DNA of 25,268 nt from an uncultured Collinsella sp. (GTDB taxonomy: Bacteria; Actinomycetota; Coriobacteriia; Coriobacteriales; Coriobacteriaceae), in contig CAUADW010000023.1 of the NCBI GenBank assembly GCA_958427895.1, forward strand, positions 1-25,268, read 5' to 3'. The position numbers and the translations under genes are program-made. A model generated the notes under the pieces. It was not told the origin of the DNA, did no database searches, and saw nothing but the letters and a program-made list of their open reading frames with translations. This document shows positions 13,882 through 21,755 of this stretch, piece by piece (within the stretch, counting starts at the first letter, position 1; each line of letters starts with the position of its first letter).

Positions 13882-14538
13882 CTATTTACCACCTTTCATA
13901 GCCGGAATTCGGCCAACAACGGGAATGCCCAGGAGCTCTTCTGCCTCTTCGGCACCGCGGATGCGGGTATTGAGCATGTCTGCCAAAACGACATAGGCAA
14001 CTGCGATAAAGATACCGGCGAGGAACGCGACAGCAACGTACAGCATACGCTTGGGACCGCTGGGGGCTTCGGGGGTCTTAGCCTCGTCGATAACGTTGAT
14101 GCTCTGGGCAGCGCCGACGTTCTGAGCGACCGTACTCACCGAGCTGGCCATGGCCTTTGCGACCTTAGCCGTCTCCTTGGCATCGGTGCCGGTAACCGAA
14201 AGCGTAATGACACGCGTGGTGGTCTCGGAGGAAACAGACACCTTGTAGTCATCCAGATCGGTGAGGCCCAGTTCCTTGGCGGCGCCGCTCTTAACGCTAT
14301 CGCTATCCAGCAGCGTGGCGATATCGTTGGAAAGCATCTGGCTCGCCGAGAGATCGTTATAGCTCATCTGACCGCTATCGTCGGTCTTGGCGAGAATGTA
14401 CATGCTCGTCGTCGCGGTGTAGGTGTTGTCCATCGCAACGAAGGACACGATGCCCATGGCGATCGCGCAGACCACCGGAAGGGTGATGACCAGCTGAAGG
14501 TGCTTTTTGAGCAGCTGGAACAGTTCGAGAAGGGTCAT
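13882..14538 (-). CDS. Wzz/CpsC-type chain-length determinant and kinase activator
   Basis: The 218-residue membrane protein has the Wzz arrangement. Helix 1 (about 17-37) and helix 2 (about 166-187) flank an extracytoplasmic domain containing YTATTSMYIL and the helical stretch KETAKVAKAMASSVSTVAQNVGAAQSINVIDEAKTPEAPSGPKR, with the proline-rich motif just before helix 2. A cytoplasmic tail (ADMLNTRIRGAEEAEELLGIPVVGRIP) would contact and activate the tyrosine kinase encoded downstream, as CpsC/YwqC do. ATG at 14538 follows AAAGG. It is the first gene of the operon. No glycosyltransferase, flippase or polymerase gene is next to it in this window. Confidence 0.9.
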   Translation of the reverse strand: MTLLELFQLLKKHLQLVITLPVVCAIAMGIVSFVAMDNTYTATTSMYILAKTDDSGQMSYNDLSASQMLSNDIATLLDSDSVKSGAAKELGLTDLDDYKVSVSSETTTRVITLSVTGTDAKETAKVAKAMASSVSTVAQNVGAAQSINVIDEAKTPEAPSGPKRMLYVAVAFLAGIFIAVAYVVLADMLNTRIRGAEEAEELLGIPVVGRIPAMKGGK

Positions 14539-14595
14539 GCAGCTTGCCTTTCATTTCCCCAGTTCGGATTGACAAAACTGTCCGTATGTTATCGC

Positions 14596-14625
14596 ATCTT
14601 TTTACCGAGACCAAACTCTATACAT
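14596..14625 (-). promoter_or_regulatory. Candidate promoter region for the wzz-cpsD-cpsB operon
   Basis: The 195-nt gap between wzz and phoR (14539-14733) is AT-richer than its surroundings. On the minus strand TTACAG and TATAGA stand 18 nt apart, about 80 nt upstream of the wzz ATG. TTGGTC with GATAAC 15 nt further on is a weaker alternative. Neither has strong support. Confidence 0.3.
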
Positions 14626-14679
14626 AAGAAACAGTCTCTCCTGTAAAAATGTCGGAAGCAATCGTAAAATTGCACAACA

Positions 14680-14708
14680 ACGCCGCACCCGAAAGTCAAA
14701 TGCGGCGT
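14680..14708 (-). terminator. Hairpin after phoR, weak terminator
   Basis: ACGCCGCA (14680-14687) and TGCGGCGT (14701-14708) are perfect inverted repeats with a 13-nt loop, 26 nt after the PhoR stop codon. The minus-strand tail is TTGTTGTG, so termination may be incomplete. Confidence 0.5.
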
Positions 14709-14733
14709 CTACATCAATATCTATGTTGTATCG

Positions 14734-16158
14734 CTATGCGAATGGCTCGTCCTGCTGTATGGGAAACGTCACCGTAATGGTGGTTCCCACGCCCAACTCG
14801 CTCGACAGATCGAGCGTGGCGTGATGATACAGGGCCGCATGCTTGACAATGGCAAGCCCCAGACCGGTTCCGCCGCGTGCCTTGGACCTACTCTTGTCCA
14901 CGCGATAGAACCGCTCAAATACCTTGCCCTGTTCTTCAGGCGCGATACCGATTCCCGTGTCGGCGACCGCAAGGAACGGATGGCCTTCGTCGTTGGTGCC
15001 GCACTGCAGCGTAACCGTACCGCCGGGTCGATTGTAGCGGATGGCGTTGCTTGCCAGATTATAGATGAGCTCGTCAATCAAGCGCGACACGCCCTCGATG
15101 ACCACAGGCTTGGTCTCATGACTTATCGTCACATTCGCCTGACGGGCGACCTGTTCAAGACGCTGCTCGACCGCGTAGATGGCACGCGAGAGCTCAATAG
15201 GCTCCGTGGACCCAATGGGCACCGCCTCGCCCTCAGCTGCACGCTCGGCCTCGTCCAAGTTAGACAGCGTAAGGATATCGTTGACAAGCGCTGCCAAGCG
15301 GCCCGCCTCACGATAGATGCGACCGCCAAAGTTGCGCAGGTCGCCCTCGCCCTCGACCATGCCGTTTGCGATGAGCTCGGCATAGCCCGAAATCGCCGTA
15401 AGCGGCGTCTTGAGCTCATGGGTGATATTCGCCGTGAACTCGCGGCGCATACGGTCGTTGTCCGCTAGCACCGCCATTTGGCGCTTGAGTTCCTGGCGCT
15501 GCGACTCGATACGCTCAAGCATGGGGACCATCTCGGCATAGGCGTGCTCATAGCTACGGCGTGGGTGGTCCAAATCCACCTCTTGCAACGGCGCGATGAT
15601 GGCACGGGACTCGCGGCGCGCCATAAAAAACGAGAGTACCGCACCCGCTGCTGCGATAAGCAGCATCGGCGCCACCATCGACAGCAAAATCGCCGTAACG
15701 CCAGGCTGGGCCTGCGCCAAGCGGACAACCTGGCCGTTATCAAGGGCGACGGCGCGATACAGCATAATCTCGTCGAGCGTAGAGCTTGCGCGCTCCGCGG
15801 AACCCAAACCACTCTCAAAGGCCTCGATGACCTCGGGGCGATCGCCATGGTTGGGCAGTGCGGAAGGCGACGCCTCGTTGTCGTAGGCAACCGATCCATC
15901 CTTGTTAATCAGCGTGATTCGCAAGTCCTCGCGATCAAGGCTACGCAAGAACGGGATGGGCTCCTGCTGTTCGTCGAGAGCGGCAGCAATGAGCTCGGTT
16001 TCCTGCGCCAGATTGGTACTCGTGGCATCCGCCAAGGTGTTTTGCACAAAGAACGCACCCAGCACCGTAAACGCCACGATAACCGCCATGGCGCAGACAA
16101 AGATCGTCACAAAAACGCGGTGCGACAGCGTATGTTTTCCCTGGGGGGCGAAGACCAC
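14734..16158 (-). CDS. phoR: PhoR-type sensor histidine kinase
   Basis: The 474-residue membrane kinase is the partner of the adjacent response regulator. Helix 1 (about 14-38) and helix 2 (about 157-180) enclose an extracytoplasmic domain of about 118 residues. A HAMP-like segment is followed by the H-box FTANITHELKTPLTAI with phospho-acceptor His247. The N-box NLASNAIRYN, the G1 box DTGIGI and the G2 box GGTGLGLAIVKHA follow. The kinase is classed as PhoR because of its H-box, its orthodox partner and the linked pstB. The start is GTG at 16158, 3 nt after the regulator stop, using the GGAGGAG inside the end of the regulator gene; this indicates tight coupling. It likely reports phosphate limitation through the Pst complex, which is inference from the family. 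Confidence 0.9.
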   Translation of the reverse strand: MVFAPQGKHTLSHRVFVTIFVCAMAVIVAFTVLGAFFVQNTLADATSTNLAQETELIAAALDEQQEPIPFLRSLDREDLRITLINKDGSVAYDNEASPSALPNHGDRPEVIEAFESGLGSAERASSTLDEIMLYRAVALDNGQVVRLAQAQPGVTAILLSMVAPMLLIAAAGAVLSFFMARRESRAIIAPLQEVDLDHPRRSYEHAYAEMVPMLERIESQRQELKRQMAVLADNDRMRREFTANITHELKTPLTAISGYAELIANGMVEGEGDLRNFGGRIYREAGRLAALVNDILTLSNLDEAERAAEGEAVPIGSTEPIELSRAIYAVEQRLEQVARQANVTISHETKPVVIEGVSRLIDELIYNLASNAIRYNRPGGTVTLQCGTNDEGHPFLAVADTGIGIAPEEQGKVFERFYRVDKSRSKARGGTGLGLAIVKHAALYHHATLDLSSELGVGTTITVTFPIQQDEPFA

Positions 16159-16161
16159 GGG

Positions 16162-16890
16162 TTACTCCTCCGATGCGGTGGCCGCGGTGTCGTCACCTTC
16201 GGCACCATCACCGGCAGAAGGCTCGGCCAAGCGGTAGCCCACGCCGCGCACGGTCTCGATGGCGCTGGCATGCTCGCCCAGTTTTTGGCGAAGCGTCTGC
16301 ACGTGCACGTCAACGGTGCGCGAACCGCCGTCGAAGTCCCAGCCCCACACGCTCTGCAGCAACGACTCGCGGGTAAAAACCACGCCGGGCTTGCGCATGA
16401 GGTACTCGAGCAGGTCGAACTCGCGCAGGGTGAGCTTAAGCGGCTCGCCGGCAACGGTCACCTCGCGATGGCTGGGCGAGAGCACGATGTCGCCCACGCT
16501 GAGCACATCGCTCGCCTGCTTGACCATGCCGCCGCGACGCAGCAGTGCGCGGCAGCGGCTCGCAAGCTCCATGAGCGAAAACGGCTTAGTCAGGTAATCG
16601 TCGGCACCGCCATCGAGCGCCATCACCTTGTCGAGCTCGGTATCCTTGGCGGTAAGCATCATGATGGGCACCGTCGCCGTCAGGCGGTCGGCGCGCAGGC
16701 GGCGCATAATCGCCAAACCATCGGTATCGGGCAGCATGATGTCGAGCAGCACGGCATCGGGTACCCGTCGCGCCACGGCAGCCTTAAACTCGCCGTCGCA
16801 CGAAAAGCCCTCGGCCTCGATTCCCTGCTTGCGCAGCGCATAGACCGTCAAATCCCTGATGTTGTCATCGTCCTCGACGTAATAGATCAT
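16162..16890 (-). CDS. phoP: OmpR-family response regulator, PhoP/PhoB type
   Basis: The 242-residue regulator has an N-terminal receiver domain with the acidic pocket EDDD (6-9), phospho-acceptor Asp50 (VLLDIMLPDTDG), Thr80 (MMLTAK) and Lys102 (TKPFS). A winged-helix domain follows, with LTLREFDLLEYLMRKPGVVFTRESLLQSVWGWDFDGGSRTVDVHVQTLRQKLG and ETVRGVGYRL. It ends in an acidic tail. ATG at 16890 is chosen over an upstream in-frame start because AAGGGG stands 6 nt before it. It lies 64 nt after pstB with no terminator between, so it belongs to a pstB-phoP-phoR unit. It would control phosphate-starvation genes, possibly including its own operon through the Pho-box-like repeat at 17907-17923. 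Confidence 0.9.
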   Translation of the reverse strand: MIYYVEDDDNIRDLTVYALRKQGIEAEGFSCDGEFKAAVARRVPDAVLLDIMLPDTDGLAIMRRLRADRLTATVPIMMLTAKDTELDKVMALDGGADDYLTKPFSLMELASRCRALLRRGGMVKQASDVLSVGDIVLSPSHREVTVAGEPLKLTLREFDLLEYLMRKPGVVFTRESLLQSVWGWDFDGGSRTVDVHVQTLRQKLGEHASAIETVRGVGYRLAEPSAGDGAEGDDTAATASEE

Positions 16891-16954
16891 GTTGAACCCC
16901 TTTGCGGCCGGCATGACCGCATCTTAACCCTAAAGGTGCCTCTACTAGATGGTA

Positions 16955-17830
16955 TCAGCCAAAACGGCCCGTCAAATAATCCGCCGTACGCGGATCGATC
17001 GGGTTTTTGAAGAGCCGGGCAGTGGGCGCATGCTCCACCAGCTCGCCCAGCAAAAAGAACGCGACCGAATCGGAAATACGCGCAGCCTGCTGCATGTTGT
17101 GCGTAACGACCACCAGCGTGCAGGTCTCCCTGAGCTCGCAGGCCAGCTGCTCCACCACGAGCGTCGATACGGGGTCGAGCGCCGAGGTCGGTTCGTCCAT
17201 CAGCAGAATGTCGGGCTGCACGGCCAGCGCACGGGCGATGCACAGACGCTGCTGCTGGCCGCCCGAAAGACCCAGACCCGATTCTTTGAGCTTGTCCTTG
17301 ACCTCGTCCCACAGGGCGGCGCGTCGCAGGGAGTCTTCGACCAGCTCGTCGAGCACGACGCGGTCGCGCACTCCCATGCCGCGAGGACCGTAGGCGACGT
17401 TGTCGTAGATGCTCATGGGAAACGGGTTGGGGCGCTGAAACACCATGCCCACGCGCTGGCGCAAACGGCAGATGTCGTAATCGCCCAGGATATCTTGACC
17501 ATCGAGCGCAATCTTGCCCTCGATGCGGCAATCCTTGATGCCGTCGTTCATGCGGTTAAAGCAGCGCAGCAACGTGGACTTTCCGCAGCCCGAAGGCCCG
17601 ATAAACGAGGTGATCTGCTTGTCGCGGATCTTGATATTCACGTCCTTGAGCGCATGATGGTCGCCATAGAACAGGTCGAGGCCCTCGACGTCGATGCGCG
17701 TCGGCGAGGCGGCAAGATCCTCTGCCGTGGGGCGAGTCGCATCCCCAACCTCGCGCTCGTGCGCGGCCTCGGCCTGCGCTTTCATGAGTTCTTCAAGCTC
17801 CGTGGGCTCCACAGCCGCAGCAGCCGTCAT
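16955..17830 (-). CDS. pstB: PstB, phosphate ABC transporter ATP-binding protein
   Basis: This is the cytoplasmic ATPase of the high-affinity phosphate importer PstSCAB. It shows Walker A GPSGCGKST, the PstB-specific LLRCFNRMND and RVGMVFQRPNPFPMSIYDNVAYGPR (Q-loop), the ABC signature LSGGQQQRLCIARALA, Walker B ILLMDEPTSALDP and the switch histidine in VTHNMQQAARISD. The protein is 291 residues, longer than the usual 250-260, because of a hydrophilic Ala/Glu-rich extension of about 45 residues at the N-terminus. ATG at 17830 is preferred to GTG at 17845 because GGAGG precedes it by 8 nt. The permease (pstC, pstA), binding protein (pstS) and phoU genes, usually adjacent, are absent from the window. 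It leads an operon with phoP and phoR. Confidence 0.95.
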   Translation of the reverse strand: MTAAAAVEPTELEELMKAQAEAAHEREVGDATRPTAEDLAASPTRIDVEGLDLFYGDHHALKDVNIKIRDKQITSFIGPSGCGKSTLLRCFNRMNDGIKDCRIEGKIALDGQDILGDYDICRLRQRVGMVFQRPNPFPMSIYDNVAYGPRGMGVRDRVVLDELVEDSLRRAALWDEVKDKLKESGLGLSGGQQQRLCIARALAVQPDILLMDEPTSALDPVSTLVVEQLACELRETCTLVVVTHNMQQAARISDSVAFFLLGELVEHAPTARLFKNPIDPRTADYLTGRFG

Positions 17831-17885
17831 ACCGCATACCTCCACATCGATATCAATTCAGCAGTATCGATAGTAGAAATCGCGG

Positions 17886-17923
17886 CTCATATGCACGTGA
17901 GCGCATTGTCAAGTGTTTGTAAG
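17886..17923 (-). promoter_or_regulatory. pstB promoter with Pho-box-like direct repeat
   Basis: On the minus strand CTTACA (17923-17918) and TTGACA (17912-17907) are hexamer repeats separated by 5 nt. This is the spacing of Bacillus-type PhoP boxes (TTHACA-N5 repeats) and of OmpR-family sites generally. TTGACA is also a perfect -35, with TATGAG as a -10 candidate (17891-17886) at a short 15-nt spacer. It sits between the sensor-kinase stop (17934) and pstB. Confidence 0.45.
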
Positions 17924-17933
17924 GGCACGCTGG

Positions 17934-19172
17934 CTATGCGGCGGGCAGCTCGATGGTGAATATCGTGTGTTCGGGCGTCGATTCACATGCAACGGTACCG
18001 CCGTGTGCCGCGATGATCTCCTTGGCAATAGCAAGGCCCAGACCGGCACCACCGCGATTGCTCGCACGCGCCGCATCCAGGCGATAGAACTTCTCAAAGA
18101 TCACCTTGAGCTTAGCCGCAGGGATAGGATCGCCCTGATTGATAAAGCGCACGCGCACGCCGCCATCGTCTTGGCGCCCGGCCTCGATCGTGATAGTCGA
18201 GCCCTCATAGCTATAGGCGACGGCGTTTTTCATGATGTTGTTGAACACGCGAGCCATCTTGTCGCCATCCACGAGCACCGTCAGGTCCTCGCGAATATCA
18301 ACTTGGGCTTCCTTATGCTGCTCGTTGAGGATGGGATAGAACTCGTCAGCCACCTGAGCCAGCAGCAACCCCAGATCAACATAGCCGCGCGTGAGCACGA
18401 TATCGTGGAAGTCAAAGCGCGTGATATCGAAGAACTCTTCGATGAGTGCATCGAGCCGGTGCGCCTTGTCGAGAGCCACGCCCGTAAAGTGCGCACGTTG
18501 CTCAACCGGCAGCTCAGGAGCCTCTTGCAGCAGCGAAAGATAGCCCACCACACTGGCAAGCGGGGTGCGTAGGTCATGTGCCATGTACGTGACCAGATCG
18601 TCCTTGCGATGCGACTCGTCACGCAGAGCTTGCTGCACCTTGCGCTCACGGTCACGCACGCGGTTAAGGGCGCCCTCGACCTCCAAGAAGTCGCCGTCAA
18701 TGTTGTCCCAGGTGTCGGGGTGATCGATCAGGCGATCTTGAATACGAGCGGCCAGCACACAATCGGCATGCTGCTCGCCCTGTTCGTAGCCCTGGTAGTA
18801 CAGGGCGCGGCCACACAAGAACAGCACGCACGCGGCAAGCGCCAGCACAAAGCCAAGCATGTTGAATACAAAGCCGGCATCGAACAGCACCGGCCCTTCG
18901 ATGCCGCCGAACGTCATGGCGCCAATCGCCAACGTCATGGCCCACGCGGCGCCGCCAATCACCATGCAGCGGCGCACGATCTCAAATCGATCGATCAGCA
19001 AAAAGCCGACAAGCAGCACCGCCAAGATTCCGGCGATGTTATCGATGCCAATCAGCAGCAGGGTCAGCAAAAAGAGCAGCACCGTTGCAAGTGCGCGGTT
19101 GTCGACGACCGACCTCACGTATTCAAAGAGTCGATCGGGCACCTCGAACGCTTGTCTATCGTCTTTTGTCAT
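17934..19172 (-). CDS. VanS-like sensor histidine kinase
   Basis: The 412-residue kinase has four predicted N-terminal helices (between about 27 and 121) with very short external loops, so it may sense within the membrane. A linker leads to the H-box LVTYMAHDLRTPLASVVGYLSLL with phospho-acceptor His199, closely resembling VanS-type kinases (AHDLxTPL, then FFDITRFD). The N-box FNNIMKNAVAYS, an atypical G1 box NQGDPI in place of DxGxG, and the G2 box GGAGLGLAIAKEI complete the catalytic domain; the altered G1 is normal for VanS relatives. ATG at 19172 follows GAGG, 26 nt after the regulator stop. No vanHAX genes are present, so a glycopeptide-resistance role is not implied. The adjacent divergent D,D-carboxypeptidase suggests cell-wall control. 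Confidence 0.88.
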   Translation of the reverse strand: MTKDDRQAFEVPDRLFEYVRSVVDNRALATVLLFLLTLLLIGIDNIAGILAVLLVGFLLIDRFEIVRRCMVIGGAAWAMTLAIGAMTFGGIEGPVLFDAGFVFNMLGFVLALAACVLFLCGRALYYQGYEQGEQHADCVLAARIQDRLIDHPDTWDNIDGDFLEVEGALNRVRDRERKVQQALRDESHRKDDLVTYMAHDLRTPLASVVGYLSLLQEAPELPVEQRAHFTGVALDKAHRLDALIEEFFDITRFDFHDIVLTRGYVDLGLLLAQVADEFYPILNEQHKEAQVDIREDLTVLVDGDKMARVFNNIMKNAVAYSYEGSTITIEAGRQDDGGVRVRFINQGDPIPAAKLKVIFEKFYRLDAARASNRGGAGLGLAIAKEIIAAHGGTVACESTPEHTIFTIELPAA

Positions 19173-19198
19173 ATCAAGATCCTCACAAGCGAAAAGCG

Positions 19199-19894
19199 TT
19201 ATTCGATTATGTAGCCGACGCCCCAGACGTTTTTGATAAAGCGCGGCTTTTGTGCGTCGTCGCCAATCTTTTCGCGCAGGTGGCGAATGTGCACCATCAC
19301 CGTATTGTTGGAGCCGGGCATAAAGTCCTCGTTCCACACCGCGCGGAACAGGTCCTCCACGGCCACCACGCTGCCGCGATGCTCAACCAGATACAGCAAG
19401 ATTGAATACTCGGTGGGCGTGAGGCGAACCGGTGAACCGTCCACCGTCACGGAACGAGCATCGCGGTTGATCTCCAAGCCGTCGAGCTGAATGGTCGGCG
19501 ACTCGGCCGCCTGTGCACGGCTACCGTAGCTGGTGTAGCGGCGAAGCTGAGCGTGCACACGCGCGATGAGCTCCAGCGGGCGGAACGGCTTAACCACGTA
19601 ATCGTCCGCACCAAGCGAAAGGCCCTCGATCTTGTCTTGCTGGGCATCGCGCGCCGTCAGCATGATCACGGGATAGGTATGGCTGGAACGGATCGTACGC
19701 AGCAGCTCAAACCCATCGATATCGGGCAGCATGACATCAAGCAGCGCCAGATCGAACTCCTGCTCCAAAATCGCCTTGGCAGCATCGGCCCCGCTATAGG
19801 CAATCTGGACATCAAAGCCCTCTTTTGTAAGGTAGATACCAACCAAGTCGGCGATGGCCTTCTCGTCATCAACTACCAGTATGCGCTCGTTCAT
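19199..19894 (-). CDS. VanR-like OmpR-family response regulator
   Basis: The 231-residue regulator has a receiver domain with DDE (9-11), phospho-acceptor Asp53 (LLDVMLPDIDG), Thr80 (MLTARD) and Lys102 (VKPFRP). Its winged-helix DNA-binding domain contains LTPTEYSILLYLVEHRGSVVAVEDLFRAVWNEDFMPGSNNTVMVHIRHLREKIGDD and ends KNVWGVGYIIE. The ATG at 19894 follows GAGGAG. It is transcribed with the VanS-like kinase and is divergent from the carboxypeptidase gene. Direct hexamer repeats with 11-bp period at 19959-19975 in the shared upstream region are a candidate binding site, either for autoregulation or for the divergent gene. Confidence 0.92.
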   Translation of the reverse strand: MNERILVVDDEKAIADLVGIYLTKEGFDVQIAYSGADAAKAILEQEFDLALLDVMLPDIDGFELLRTIRSSHTYPVIMLTARDAQQDKIEGLSLGADDYVVKPFRPLELIARVHAQLRRYTSYGSRAQAAESPTIQLDGLEINRDARSVTVDGSPVRLTPTEYSILLYLVEHRGSVVAVEDLFRAVWNEDFMPGSNNTVMVHIRHLREKIGDDAQKPRFIKNVWGVGYIIE

Positions 19895-19914
19895 GCGCGC
19901 TCCTCTCGCGCTCC

Positions 19915-19975
19915 ATTATGCCCGAGGCGACGCACGCCACACACAACAAGCGTGGGTGATTAAGTCGGCCTTAAG
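19915..19975. promoter_or_regulatory. Divergent control region: -10 element and 11-bp-period repeat
   Basis: CATAAT (minus strand, 19920-19915) lies about 20 nt before the VanR-like start and is a good -10; the matching -35 (TGTGTG) is poor, as expected for an activated promoter. Further upstream, ATTAAG (19959-19964) and CTTAAG (19970-19975) are hexamer repeats with an 11-bp period, the arrangement bound by OmpR-family regulators. Confidence 0.35.
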
Positions 19976-20047
19976 CACCCTTGTGCCCGTTCGGGAGCGG
20001 ATGTGGGCCACGCACGCACGCGATGATCGCCGACGCCGGCAAACGAT

Positions 20048-20053
20048 ATACTC
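20048..20053 (+). promoter_or_regulatory. -10 element for the D,D-carboxypeptidase gene
   Basis: TATACT is a near-consensus -10 about 40 nt before the GTG at 20092. The sequence 17 nt further upstream (TGATCG) is a poor -35, suggesting activator dependence. Its position argues against the in-frame starts at 19981 and 20023, which would lie upstream of the transcript. Confidence 0.4.
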
Positions 20054-20091
20054 TAGTTCCAGAAGAGACCATCCCGTCGAAAGCGAAATCC

Positions 20092-21432
20092 GTGAAGTCC
20101 CTCACCTCTTTTGCAAAGCGCTCAGCCCAGCTTGCCGCCGGCTTTGTCTGCGCTATCGCCCTTGCCGCTGGCGTGCCCACCGTCGCCGGCGCCCAAGTGC
20201 TCACGACCGACAATGTTTGCGGCAAAACCGCCGATGTGCGCGGTATCACGGCCGAAAACCTGCCCGATATCGATGCGACCAATGCCCTCGTCATGGGCAA
20301 AGACGGCACCGTCTACTATGCCCGCGGCGCCGATGAGCAGGTCAAGATCGCCTCGATCACCAAGGTCATGACCGCGATCCTAACCGTCGAGAATTGCAAG
20401 ATGGACGAGAAGGTCACGGTGAGCAACGCCGCAGCCACCGTGGGCAATTCGACCGCCGGCTTGCTCGAAGGCGACAAGCTTACCGTGGAGCAGGCGCTGC
20501 GCGGCCTGATGATTCCCTCGGGCAACGACGCCGCCATCGTGCTCGCCGAATATGTGGGCAAGAAGATCGACCCTAAGACCAAAGACGCCGAGGCCACCTT
20601 TGTGAAGGCCATGAACGAGCGCGCTAAGAAGCTCGGCTGTACCGGTACGCTTTTTGAAAACCCGCATGGTCTGGACTTTGATGAGTGGGCTGGCGATATG
20701 CACTCAACCGCACATGACGTAGCGCTGATGATGCAGGAGGCCATGAAAAACGACACGATCCGCGAGGTCGTAGCGAGCGAGGATTCCTGGATCGAGGTCA
20801 CGGGCGCCGACGGCACCGACCATTCGCATTCCATGGACACGCATAACTATTTGCTGGGCCAAGATGGCAACATCGGCGGCAAGACCGGCACCACCGACGA
20901 CGCGGGCTATTGCTTTACGAGCGCCTACAACCGCGACGGCGACGAAATCTACACCGTCGTTTTGAACTCCACCACCACCGACCAGCGCTTTACCGATACC
21001 GCAACCCTTGCCAATTGGTACTACGGTCACAAGGCGGCGGTCGCAATCGCCAACACGCAGGAAAAGACCGCCAACGGCAACCCGCTTATGGCGCGCATTA
21101 GTCAAACCGACTGGACGGATAAGACGATCGACGCCACGCTCGCCGATCCTACGGCGCAAGCGACCGTGTTTTCCCTTGCCGGCGAGGTGACCGAAAAGGT
21201 TAGCTACGACGATCTTTCGGGCACGGTGCATGTGGGCGACAAGGTGGGCAGCGTTACGCTCAAGCAGGACGGCACCAAAATCGCCGTTATGGACCTGGTT
21301 GCCGACGAGGAAGGGGCAGGGCCGAATCCCATTGAGTGGCTCCTTGTGAAGCTCGACCGCTTGGGCCGCCGCATCGACAACCGCCCGCTCACAGCCGAGA
21401 GCGAGACCGTAGCCAAGGCGCCCGAGATGTAA
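20092..21432 (+). CDS. dacA: Secreted D-alanyl-D-alanine carboxypeptidase (peptidase S11, PBP5-like)
   Basis: This penicillin-binding enzyme trims the terminal D-Ala from peptidoglycan stem peptides outside the membrane. From GTG at 20092 the protein has 446 residues and begins MKSLTSFAKR followed by a hydrophobic signal peptide with likely cleavage after VAGA. The active-site motifs are ASITK (Ser88, Lys91), SGN (143-145) and KTGTT (Lys264). A C-terminal beta domain follows KTG. The tail NPIEWLLVKLDRLGRRIDN could be an amphipathic membrane anchor as in PBP5. The start is uncertain: no strong ribosome binding site is visible, but the signal peptide and the upstream -10 favour it over ATG at 20023. 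It is the only plus-strand gene with clear support and is divergent from the VanRS-like pair, which may regulate it. Confidence 0.92.
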   Translation: MKSLTSFAKRSAQLAAGFVCAIALAAGVPTVAGAQVLTTDNVCGKTADVRGITAENLPDIDATNALVMGKDGTVYYARGADEQVKIASITKVMTAILTVENCKMDEKVTVSNAAATVGNSTAGLLEGDKLTVEQALRGLMIPSGNDAAIVLAEYVGKKIDPKTKDAEATFVKAMNERAKKLGCTGTLFENPHGLDFDEWAGDMHSTAHDVALMMQEAMKNDTIREVVASEDSWIEVTGADGTDHSHSMDTHNYLLGQDGNIGGKTGTTDDAGYCFTSAYNRDGDEIYTVVLNSTTTDQRFTDTATLANWYYGHKAAVAIANTQEKTANGNPLMARISQTDWTDKTIDATLADPTAQATVFSLAGEVTEKVSYDDLSGTVHVGDKVGSVTLKQDGTKIAVMDLVADEEGAGPNPIEWLLVKLDRLGRRIDNRPLTAESETVAKAPEM

Positions 21433-21456
21433 GATCGAAGAACAATACACTCGCTG

Positions 21457-21490
21457 AAAGGAGGTGTCCGAAAGGATGCCTCCTTTTTTT
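21457..21490 (+). terminator. Terminator of the carboxypeptidase gene
   Basis: AAAGGAGG and CCTCCTTT form the main stem, with TCC/GGA around a GAAA tetraloop, followed by a run of T. It begins 25 nt after the stop codon. Confidence 0.9.
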
Positions 21491-21585
21491 GAGGGTTCGA
21501 ATCCCCAGCGCCCTTTCTCGATAATAAAAAAGGGCCCCCGATGGGACCCTTCTTTAAAGTTAAACTGGCGGAGAGCTGGGGATGT
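21489..21585 (-). pseudogene. Truncated tRNA-Ser 3' end with its terminator (duplicated cassette)
   Basis: Bases 21566-21584 match the 3' end of the intact tRNA-Ser (CCA, acceptor and part of the T stem) and then diverge at ATCCCC. The hairpin 21531-21550 with A6 on its left is the same terminator as the one after the intact gene, and a plus-strand T-arm fragment (GGTTCGAATCCCCAGC, 21494-21509) precedes it, as at 21685-21700. About 100 bp is thus duplicated, 190 bp apart. It cannot make a tRNA. Confidence 0.7.
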
Positions 21586-21715
21586 CCGGACATGCTACGC
21601 ATGCCCTCCGGCTTCAAAGCCTGGCGGCTTTTCGCCCACGGGCTACAAACGCTTTCGCGTTTGCTTAACGCCCGTGCCCTCTCGGGTTCGAATCCCCAGC
21701 CTCCTTTCTCCGCAC

Positions 21716-21740
21716 AAAAAAGGGCCCCAAATGGGACCCT
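21716..21740 (-). terminator. Terminator of tRNA-Ser
   Basis: On the minus strand AGGGTCCC (21740-21733) pairs with GGGGCCCT (21728-21721) with one mismatch and a 4-nt loop, and TTTTTT follows. It starts about 16 nt after the CCA end. Confidence 0.8.
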
Positions 21741-21755
21741 TCTTCAAATTCGTAC

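Noticed and set aside
15478..17010. 510-residue plus-strand open frame across phoR, phoP and pstB
   Set aside because: It spans three well-supported minus-strand genes with intact motifs and has shadow-like composition.
17934..19894. Vancomycin-resistance operon
   Set aside because: The regulators resemble VanR/VanS, but no vanH, vanA/B ligase or vanX is present; the S11 carboxypeptidase is a housekeeping type.
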